Below, piece after piece: positions 36,101 to 48,100 of a DNA stretch of 64,000 nucleotides. Each line of letters starts with the position of its first letter. The stretch's first letter is position 1. Below the pieces are notes generated by a model that ran no database searches, was not told the DNA's origin, and was given only the letters and a program-made list of their open reading frames with translations. Source of the DNA: Plutella xylostella (Eukaryota > Arthropoda > Insecta > Lepidoptera > Plutellidae); the NCBI RefSeq assembly GCF_932276165.1, contig NC_064011.1:5411501-5475500 (forward strand). The letters run 5' to 3'. The translations under genes were made by a program, and so were the position numbers.

Positions 36101-39100
36101 ATTTATTTATTTATTTAATTCTTTATTGCACAAATACCTATATAATAAATGCACAAAAGGTGGGCTTAATGCTAAGAGCATTTTCTACCAGCCAACCTAC
36201 AGGAGGTATAGGAAAACTGGTACAAAGATGTGCAAAAAAAATAAAATAATGAAAGAACTAAAAACGTCACTTAATAATTATTTAATTATATATAATAAAA
36301 ATACATAATAATACTTATATAAATTTATATAAAGGATACATAGGTATAGAATGAAAATAATATAATATATAATAATACCTACATAATAATAATATAATAT
36401 CCAGACAGGTACACGAAAATGCTATCTATTTACGTTGCTCAGATAATGGGCGCGGGTTAATCGCTTGAAGATATTGCGAGAAGGGGCTTTTCTAATGTTC
36501 TCGGGAAGATTATTCCATAGGCGAACGGCGGTGACAGCGAAGGAGTTAGACATAAAACCAGAATGGAAAGAGGGGAGTGCTAAAAGATTATTATGGGAGG
36601 AACGGAGATGACGTGTGTGAGTGTCAGAAAGAAAATCGAACATGGATTTAAGGTAGGGGTATTTGGCTCGTGGAGAACTGAGAAAAGGAGACATAGGATA
36701 CGAAGATTCCTACGATCACGAATGGGGAGCCATTTTAGCTGTGAACGGTACTGAGAAACGTGATCATATTTACGTAGCCCAAAAACGAAACGGATACAGG
36801 TATTCAATAAGCGTTCAAGCTTATTGAGTAGCACTTCGGTCAGGTCCAAGTAACACACATCCGCATAGTCTAAGATAGGTAGAAGCAGTGAGTTTACTAA
36901 GGCTAGTTTGGTGTGTTGTGGAAGGAAATTTTTGAGGCGAAGCAAAGAGTGGAGAGAAGCGTAGACTTTACGCGACACTTTGTCCAGCTGTGGCCCCCAA
37001 CTTAGGTGTTCATCAATAATCAGACCAAGATCATTGACAGTTGGAGAAAATGGTATCACACGACCGTCAAATTGAACTGGTGGAACAGTGGTGTAGTCCA
37101 AACAGGATAGTAGTCTTGAACTTCCTACAATTATTGACTGGCACTTTTTGGGGTTGACGGAAATGCCAAAATACTGCGACCACCTTAGTATCTCAGAGAG
37201 ATCACCGTTCACCGCCGCAATGCCAGCATCCAGATCGTCAATTTTAACATGGCTGTAAATCTGCAAGTCATCAGCATACAAGTGGTAGGAGCAATGAAGG
37301 TTAGAGGTAACGAAATTTATAAAAGTTGAAAAAAGTAAGGGGGAGAGAATGCCGCCTTGAGGTACACCAGCAGTCAAGTCAGCCCAGTCTGATACAACAG
37401 AAGGCCCGTTACGAATTGCCTGCTGGCGGCCTCGAAGATAAGAGGAGAACCAGCTAACAGCAGGTACGGAGATCTTGTGGCATTCGAGTACGGCAAGTAA
37501 CAGGTCGTGGTCGACTGCGTTAAACGCATTACTGAAGTCGACCAACACCAGAACTGTCACCCGCCGATCCTCCATGGCACATCTGATATCTTCTGTCACT
37601 TTAAGCAAAGCCGTGGTCGTACTGTGTCCCGAACGAAACCCAGACTGGAAACGATTGAGGAGACGGCTTTTGGTTAGAAATGTGGTCATTTGGCGATGTA
37701 CAACAGATTCAAGTATTTTTGACAGGAAGGGTAATATGGAAATAGGACGATACTCGTTGGGAGCGGAGGGGGCTAGAACTTTAGGGAGAGGAAGGACGTA
37801 AGCTTTAAGCCAAAGGTTAGGAAATTGTCCTGTGGAAAGGGAATGGTTGACTATGTGGGTTATTGCAGGGAGAAGGATGTCAAGAAGTGTTGTGACCATA
37901 ATACGCCCTATATTATCATGACCGACGGCTTTGGATTTCAGTGACAGAATAATCTTTTTGATCTCGTCCCGCGAAGCTGGTGAAAATTCAAAGGCATCGA
38001 TGTCTGGCGTGGGAATTATAGTATTCCTGATGATATTTAATGACACTCCCTTAGTAAGAGGATCCAGTGAGGGAACTGAGGTAAAGTGGAGGTTGAGGTC
38101 ATTAATATCAAACGGTATTTGAACATCTTGACTAGGAGGTTTTCCCACGCCAAGAGTCCTGAGGAATTTCCAAATCCCTGCAGGAGAAGAAAGTTCAATT
38201 TGTTCAAGAATATATCGGCGTTTAGCGTTCCTACACAGCTTGTTACACCGATTCCTTGCAGCTTTACAGACGGACCAATTTTCATCGGTCCGATGTCTTT
38301 TGAATCGACGAAAAAGACGGTCGCGATGAGCCATAGCCTTGCGGACAGTGTCGGTGAGCCAAGGCGTAGGTCGGTGTTTCAATTTGACAGGTCGGACCGG
38401 GGCGTGCTTGTCGAAAATATGGAGTATGTTAGAGCATAAGAATGCTACCTTGTCGTCGACGCTGGGTAGGTCCTGCATGTCACTCCATTGTACCAGCGAC
38501 GCATCGAGCCTAAGCCTCTCCACGTCCATCTAATTAACGAGATTTGTCTTGTATGGCGCATTTGTGTAGTTTGCAGGGTAGGTTTAACCTAGTAAATAAA
38601 AATTACCCATTTTTAGGGAAAATTTAGAGATTTTCCCCAAAAACATGAAAAATAGAAATAATATTTTTTATATATTTTTTATGCACTTATGTTAGAAAGA
38701 GTTATACTAATGACATTTGACTATTTTCATTTCTTTCGGCTGGCAACCCTGAGAAATACGGGAGATTATATTTTTGAAAAAGTTCGACGTCGATTCACGT
38801 TGAGGTGAATTGATCTCCCAAAATGGGGGAAGGAGGGTTGAATTTTTTCTTTGTACATGGTTGGATATAATTATGGTGAAATTAATAGGAAAATTCCGAT
38901 AAGTGCAAAAATCTAAATGGCGGACGAAGTGGCAGTCATTTTGTAAAAGATATATTTTACATGATTTTAGGCTATTTCACCTGTATTGAGGGGTCTGACA
39001 GTTTTGACTTGTATGGCGCATTTGTGTAGGTAGATGAACTTAGTTTGTTTATGAAATAAAAACTCCCAATTTTTAGGGAAAAAACAAATTTCCCAAAAAA

Positions 39101-42100
39101 CATGGGAAATTTTACATAAATATGCAATTTTATCCCTTTGGGTCGGTCTGAGGGGTTTCAAATGTACAGCGCGTTTGTGTAATTAAATGCATACAATTTT
39201 AATATAAAATAAAAACTCCCCTTTTAAAGGGAAAAAATCAAATTTTCCCTAAAAACATGTGAAATTTTACATAAATATAAAATTATATCTCCTTGAGATT
39301 GTCTGAGGGGTTACAAATGTATAGCGCGTTTGTGTAGTTAAATCCATTCTATTTTAATTTAAAATAAAAACTACAAAACAACCTAAACCATCAATCCAAA
39401 ACCTAGAGAGCCGAGCGGAGCGAGGCAAAACTACTGAAATCAACATCCGAAAACCCGAAGAGCCGAGCGAAGCGAGGCTAAAGCACAATAAACAGCAAGT
39501 GCCTATGAAACTTCAGAGCCGAGCGAAGCGAGGTTAAACTACTTTGATCACCAACTGCCTGTTTAACCGGAGAGCCGAGCGCAGCGAGGCAAAACAATCC
39601 AAACCATCATACTACAAACCTTGGAGAGCCGAGCGTAGCGAGGCAAAACATTTCAAAACATTATACCACAACCCCTACAATACAACTTAAGTATTACCTT
39701 ACCGTAAAAGAGGAGCTGAGCGAAGCGAGGCTAAACAATGCAAACCACCATACCGCTATTCCTGGAGAGCTGAGCGAAGCGAGACAACACTACTCATACC
39801 CTCGTCAACACAAGTATATAACCTGAGAGCCGATTGAGGCAAAGAAATACCTTGAATGAATAAAAAAGATAGACAAAGGTTTTGGCGCGTTTATAGTTCC
39901 AATTATGGATAAAATTGAAGTAAACCATAGTTCTGTAAAAAATAGTCTCAAACAGCAAACCCACGTAAGAAAGTAATGAATAAAAAAGCCTTTGAATTTC
40001 GTTGCTATGACAAAGTTTCTCTTCAGGACAGAGTAAACTAATAATCGAGAAGCTAGAACGCGCGAATGGAGGTGACTCAGATTTATGAGGTGTTAAAGAA
40101 CCCAAACCACAACACTCAGGAGCAATGAAAAAGTTCCAGGAAAAAAACCAATAACGTTCAAATTACTAATAAACGGAAAAGACTAGCATCTTCAATATTG
40201 AAAACTTAAAAATTGTAAGTTGTGAGCATTGTAGGTACATGACTTTCGTCTTGTCCAAGTTCATACCGAGGCCTACACGTCGGGAAGCAGCATTTAGGCC
40301 ACTTAGCATCCAGTTGAGTTCCTGCAGAGATTCTGCCATAATAATGATGACATGGTGTGACATGTACTCGCCATTTATACTATACATATGCCATGTCCGT
40401 TCAACCTACCTCTTAAAGAAATCTTCCAATGCATTGGTGAACAGTTTCGGAGCAGTTAGATGGGTCTTGTCTTGTGGTCCTGTACTTGGACAGTCATAGT
40501 AGCGGCATTGTACAGACACCTCAACACCTCGATATAGTGCCAGTTGATTTGGCCTCTCTGCAAGGATTCTAAAACTGCCCAGGTCTCGATGGAGTCGAAG
40601 GCTTTTTCATTTTCATAGTCCACCAAGGCTAGACACAGAAACTGATTATACTCTTCGGTCTTCTGTATAATATAATCTACCTTATTGTGTGGATGTAGTC
40701 TGATGATGATGATTGGTCCGACCGATTTCGGCCATGGCGACCACTTCGACCCCTAGTTCTGTTGGCGCGCGTGCGCCCTAAGATGGCTTATATAGCCGAT
40801 CTTTGCGGCGAAGCCCCTTGCACAATGTGGGCATGTGAGTACGCCGCCGACATAATTATAGTTGATGGCGGCAGGTAGACGAGCTTTTAGCTGGTCGCGT
40901 TTCGCGTCTAATTCAGCTTTACGCTGCTGCTCGAATTCGCGTACTCGCCTTGCCACCACCCTGCGCCATTCAGGCCGTTGTGCCGCCAAATCTTCCCAAC
41001 GAGAGGGCTCAATGTCGCATCTTTTCATGTGCCGCTTCTGAACATCTTTATATCGGAGGAGTTGTCCGCCACGTATCCGCTTACCTTCCTCTAGTTCAGA
41101 ATAAAAGATGCGCTTCGCCACTCTCTCCTGCGCCATTCGCGTTACGTGACCGCACCACCGAAGTTGTCGACGCATTAAATAGGCCTCAATGCCACCAACA
41201 TTGGCCCGTCGCAGAACTTCGGTGTTACGCACTCGGTCAGACCATCGGATCTTTATGATGGATCGTAGGCATTTGAGGTGGAAACGATCTAGAGTGCGTA
41301 TGTGGTTGCGATACAAACACCACGTCTCGGTGGAGTATAGGAGGTTTGGCAGCACAATCGCCATATACATAGATATTTTGGTAGCCAGCTTAAGTTTACA
41401 TATACCTACATTATTATTACCAAAAAACACTAAAAAACTAACAATATTCCATAACAATTGTAAAAAAAATAACTTTAATTTTACCGACGCGAGTCTCCTA
41501 CATGTTACGTAAATTTGGAGAAATTCAGTGCACACGTTACAGCAGGAAGAGAGAATTGAAGCGAGTGTGTCGCACGGAGCGGCAAAATGCTCATAGCGCG
41601 AGTACTCTAGGGTTAATCTAGGGGTAGCCACTGCTGGTTATATATAGGCCTCCTCTATAGACTTCTATTTCTCCCTATCTAGGGAATGTCGAGTCCAAAT
41701 ATACAATACATACCTACATAATTATCTTCATCTTCTTCCTAGCCTTGTCCTTATTTAGGGTCGGCTTTGTGCGTCATGTCACGCCATTTTACCCTACCCT
41801 CTGTCATAATATAGGTATCTTCATTCATTCCACACTCTCTCATATCTTCTTCCACACAATCAAGCCACGTCTTTCTTGGTCTTCCTCTCTTACGCCTTTC
41901 TTCAGGTCTCATTTCCAACACTTTCCTAGTAATATGATTGTCATATCTTGTCCTGACATGCCCAAACCAAGAAAGGCGATGGCTTTTCATCTTCTCCACT
42001 ATAGGAGCCACTTTCATACTTACCCTTATCCTCTTATAATAGTAAATTATAATATTCAATTTTTTTATCTTTTATTTTTTATCAGGTGATGAGGGGGAGC

Positions 42101-45100
42101 CAGGATTGTGAGTATAATTAATCCAAAATTAATCCTACCTATTATTATTATGGAGGAGATATGTCGATGTACATCGACATATCTGTTGTAGGTACTAAAT
42201 AGGCAATTTGGCTAGTTAAGTCAATACAGTCAAAGAAATTGTGACATAAACCGTACAGAATCATGGTTCCAAAGACTATTCGCCTAGATTTTAGTGTCGG
42301 CAAGTTGTATCTCGATAGAAATTGATCATATGAAAGATATGTGCGGAAGCATCTGTGGTGCACGGTTCGAAGAAACTTTCGTTGAACCCTCTCAATGCTA
42401 TCTATATAATATATATTTATTATAGAAAGGATCCCAGACAGTGACGGCATACTCCAGTTGAGGGCGTATTAGATCTTTATATGTATAAGTTGAGGTATGT
42501 GGAGGTACTTTTTAAATATTTTCATGCTGCAGGCTGTGGGTGCCGTTTCATAATGGCTACCCGCCAATGCTTATAAGTAAGTCGGCGGTACCATGATCGC
42601 CTGGCATTGTAAACCGGCTAATAGTACCTACTACTATTGTGCACTTTTATTTACTTTTAGTTTATGTTTTGTATTTCTACTCATTCTACCCTTTCTAATA
42701 TTTAATATTTATTACTTAATACATTTCATACAGATTGTACATATTACATTTTATCTATATACCTACCTACCTTACACAAACACTGTCTCACCCACTATTT
42801 ATTTATTTCTTTCCACAATTATAACCTATGTAATTATTAATATCTTATCACATAACACAACTCATCATAATTAATATATATATACCAACTTCGCGTTCGT
42901 GACTGAGGTCAACACAAGGGCCAGCTGAAAACCAGCGCTGTGGCCTCACTGTCCATAGCATATGCTGAGCTGGTGCCGTTTTGACACTCTGGACAGTAAC
43001 CTTTATTTGTTTTGTTTGTTCTATATTAAGTATTCTCTTTATTTTGTTGTTGTTTCTTTTTATTTATTTTTTTTTGTCTTATTATTCTGTCTCAGTGTGT
43101 CAAATAAATGTATCTTTCTTTCTTTCTTTCTTTTCTTTTAAAATCTGTACACGCCCTTAGCACGAAGCCGCACATCTGTACAGCCTTATTTATGATTTTT
43201 CCTAAATGGACATCAAGGTGAAGTTTTGTATCAAGAGTAACTCCAAGGTCCCGCAGGGTATCAACTTTCTTAAGAGTATTGCATAAAGCGTACGTAAATG
43301 ATGTGGTTTTTAGATAGATAGATAAGTTATTTATTTACTTAACACAACACATACACAGGTTACACAGCAAGATTTCTAACATAAATTTTTTAGATTACAT
43401 AAAACACAAAACATTATTATAAGACATGCAGATAGAAAAGCAACATGTGTATTTATCATGTTAGCAAAAGGGTTCTGACTCAGCATAATACTATGATTAT
43501 AATTAAATAATCACAGCGCTGGTATTCTGCCAGGACCAATTTAGTGAGTGGGAGTGGAGCCTCAACCTTTTTCGATTTTTTGTGAATGTTAATGTGTAAC
43601 ATTTGGATTGATTTAAGTGCAGTTTATTATCAATAAAGTAATTACTAAAGCGATCTAAATCAGCTTGGAATAGTTGACAGTCATTAACATTTTGATTTGG
43701 TCTATAAGCTTTAAGATCATCGGCTTATAAGAGGAATTTTTGAATTTTTAAAGCATTGATTAATATCATTAATAAACAGTATAAATAAGAGCCGACCCAG
43801 TATTGATCCCTGCGGGACGCCTGAAGTCACTGGTAGTAAGTCAGACTGATAACCTTTGATCACAACTCGTTGACTTCTTTTGTCAATATAGGACGCGAAC
43901 CAGCGCAACAAATTACCACGGATACCATTGTAGGCAATTTTTTAAGAAGTAGCTCGTGGTTTACCTTCTCGAAGGCCTTACGGAAGTCTATGTAGACTGC
44001 ATCCACTGCGGTTCCTTTGTCCATATTTTTAAATAAATCACCAGTGAAAATCATGAGGTTTGTGACTGTCGAGTTGTCGAGTTTCGTTTTACGAAACCGT
44101 GTTGTTCTTGGAGTATGCAATTATGAAGGTGTGGGTAAATTTCGTTATGGACCAACCTTTCGAAAACCTTCGACAAGATAGACAGTAGAGAAATAGGTCA
44201 GTATTCCCCTACATCGACTCTTGAACCACTTTTATGGACGGGTAAGTGGGTATTTAACTGCTAGTATAGAATATACATATACGAAGACGGGATGCTTTTT
44301 TGAAAACATTAAGGATATTCCACATAATAATATTATCTAGGATATTCTGAATCATTAGTTGTCTAGTCTGCCCAAACGCACAGCATAATCCCATTTTTCA
44401 ATTTTACATAAAAAATTATTATTATTATGAGAATGACATAAACATTAAAATGAGGCGTTTGTTAAAAAAATAAAAAAGTTCCTTTTTGGAGAAATAGATG
44501 GCGTTGTCTGGGGTTGTACCAACTTTCAAACCCTCAGAACACACTCAGATCACAATATGTTATTCTGTGAGGCTAACGAAATGTGAAAGTGACGTAGGTA
44601 GGTAGAATTGTAGTATTATTTTCTCTATGATGTCGATGTCACTGTTGCTTCAGCGTTCAGTGCGATTGTGCGTACAGCCGTTCTTTTCAAGTTTTCTCAG
44701 TTTCCTTGTGTTTCTCCTGTATTAATTGAGTTGTAGTTGAGCTATCTGCTCCTCCTCCCTTGATACTTAGCACTATCCCAAGCCACATGCAGTCTGAGCC
44801 TCGGAAGGATGGCTCGCGCTACCACCCGACATTTAATCACAACTAGTGAGTTCTTATTCTAGAGTTTAGTACTCTTTGCTCTCTATGTAATTTTTGACAG
44901 TTGGTACACTGCGTTTTCACGCCATCTATCGGCTTACCCAAAAGCTCAACTGACAGCTGTCAAGGAAAACGGCTCATTATAATTAGACATAGGTACGGTC
45001 GCCTGCGCCTAAAAGTATACAGGTGGAGTTTTTAAAATAGCGATCTCAAGCCCAAATGCTGCTCAAGCACATCCACATAAACACCACTGCTACACACATC

Positions 45101-48100
45101 ACACACAACACGTCCGCGGATTTATAACAGCTGTAGCTGGTCCCTTCATCATGAGGGATCGCTATTTTAAAAACTCCGCCTGTATACTTTTAGGCGCAGG
45201 CGACCGTACCTAATACAGATTTACAAAAAAAAAAACATATTGAATACTTAATAACTTATAATTTTAAATTTCTCATTAATTAAATTTTTTCTACTATAAA
45301 AAAAACATTCCATTTCTTACAGTACTTTTAATTTTTATATCAGTAAGTAGACCTACCCAATTATTGTAAATTTTACTTAATACGTGTTTAATTTTTACAC
45401 GTTACTTACCCGATTACGGATACTGAAGACCAATAAAATTATGAAGCAAAAGTCACCCTGTCCGTCAATTTAAGGTGACAGCACACATAAATGTAACGCC
45501 TGTCACCCGAGCTTATTTTGACGACCGAATGGCGTAGTGGTTAGTGACCCTGACTACTGAGCCGAAGGTCCCGGGTTCGATTCCCTGCTGGGGCAGATAT
45601 TTGTTTAAACACAGATATTTGTTCTCGGGTCTTGGGTGTTGAAATTTATATTTAGTATCTATCTATATATTTGTGTAGATATATCAGCTGTCCGACACCG
45701 GTTCCCCTCATCTCGCCTAATCTTTATTGCCCGAAACTCGTTTCGCATAACTCGTATGGTCTAAACTTTTTTGGTCGAATCATCCCTTTGCCAAACCTTA
45801 TGTGGTCTAAGGCTCGTTTCGTCTAAAACTCTTTTGGCACTATCTTGAAACATCTAAGTCTCGTTTGCTCAAACTGATTTTCAAATCGGTAATCTTGTTT
45901 CTCCTTATATTAAGTAATTAAATAATATATTAAGATACAAGATAAGATAAAAATTGTGGTATTCTTTTCTTAAATTCCGAAAATCACGATATAAAATGAA
46001 CACAATATCGAAAGTCCAAGCCCATTCTAGTTATTACAAACTTCATAGGATCGAAATCTAAAGATAGGTGCGACGACGAGCAAAGCGAGGAGGAGCGTGT
46101 TAGGTGCACATATTCGTCAAAAGCAAAGCGGAGCGCAGCGAAGCGGAGCGGAGCGTTTCCCACATAGCGAAAACAATACAAGACACCACTTTGCGCTATG
46201 TAGGTACGGAGACGTTCCTTTAAAGTGAAAGCGAAACGAATATTATTACTTTGTATACCTAGCCATTGCATTATTAGGCTATTCAAGATTTGACCAAAGC
46301 ATTGGTAGGCCAAACAAGATTATACGAAATAACTTTTTACTAAACGAGATTTATGCCATACGATTTTCGGCGAAACGAGACTTTGACCAAACGTTACTAT
46401 GCAATACGAGATTAGTCAAATAAATCTTAGGCCAAAAAAGGTAGAACCGTCCGACACCCATAACACAGGTTCTACCTAGCTTGGGGTCGGATGGCCGTGT
46501 GTGAGATGTCCCCACATATTATTATATTATATTATTCCGAGACGAGGCTATTACGTACGTTACGCTCCCCATTAGTGCGCGTTGCAGTAGGGATTTTCAT
46601 ACAAAGAATACTGAACGGCTCGAGTTGATACGGTTATGATCCCTATCCGAGTTAATATAATATACATGTGGGACCAGGCGGTGGAAATGAAAACCAAACA
46701 GATTTAATCACTGAATCTCGTTTATTTTAGTTAAAACATCTTTTATAAAAATTTATGTTTGAGCACAACTCCATTTTTGCTAATCCTCCATTCATCGAGT
46801 CAAACTTCCTTCCATAGACAATCAATGCTTTCTTCCTTTCTTCACACACTCTGTTCATCCAAATAATAATAAATGATAATGTTCCATTCCTACAACTCGG
46901 CCATCCTGCTTACATGCTGCCCTCAGCATGTGCATTAAAACAACTTAAATAAACAAACAACAAACTCAAATAAATAAACAACATAAATTAACACCTTAAC
47001 TAATAATAATAAACAAATACGGCATTACAGCTTAAAACACACACATTCATCATCATTCGTTCATCATCACTTTTATCTTTCTTTCCCCCAATATCACTTC
47101 CTTTCTTTTCTTCCTTCTTATCTTCTTTCTTATCATCTTCTGGTCCCTCTTTCTTTTCATCTTTTTAATCTCGTGCATCGCTTCTCTTCTTATCTTTCTT
47201 CTCACACGTGTCACTCGCCTTCTTATCCTTCTTCGCCTCGGTATCACTTGATTTATAAACTTTATCATCTTCCTTGTCTTTCTTCTTGTCACCGACACCA
47301 GAGGACTAGAATGTGCTGAGTAACACTCTTCAATTATACTCTCCCTCAACCATTCTACTACTTCCTCCTCCGCTAGCTTCTGTTCCATCGATGATAAACG
47401 CGTCAACCGCTGTGCTACAGGGATATCATCTTTGAGATTGGCCTTCATATCGATTGGTTCAGGTCTCATTGTCTTCATTTCATCGTCGCTTTTTACAATA
47501 TATACATCGTCTACAATAAGGTTAACGTCATTTCCGTTATCTATCAACATATTTACAGATTTTTTGCAATTTTTCACCAGTTTCTCCTTTTCATTATGTA
47601 AACTTTGTTTGTTTACATCGTCTTCAAAACTGTTTGACATTGACATTTCTTGGCTGTCACTCTGTTCTTCTGGTTCTTCTTCACATGAATTGTGTCTATG
47701 GTTGTCATTTTCTTCTTCTGGGTATCTATGTCTATGCCCGTGCATTTCCTTGCTATTTAATTCATCTGGAAATTCGTTTTGTAAGGCGGCATTTAGTTCT
47801 TCAAATGTTTTGTACGTCTCCTCCGATCTCAGCCATAACTGAGCCGTACCAACGAGCGATTGTCGAGCGACAATGAGTTTCTGCCGGGCACTCCATCCGA
47901 ATATCTCGGCATTATCTTTAATATCCGCGGCCCACTTCGCCGAGGAATATGTCTTATCTTCTCCACTGAATTTAGTAATTCCGCAGAATTTATCGTTGGA
48001 CACCATGCTACCAAGCATCGCGTTACTTCTTCCGTCGTTTCTTGTTTGCGTCGTCATTTTTAGTCTTCGTCTTCAAATATTTAGTGACTAGCGACCAACT

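Noticed and set aside
39405..39840. CRISPR-like array
   Set aside because: The repeats are degenerate and unevenly spaced, and this is animal nuclear DNA.
47053..47430. Lys/Arg-rich host protein
   Set aside because: It is the end of the frame inside the 46667-48460 LTR element.
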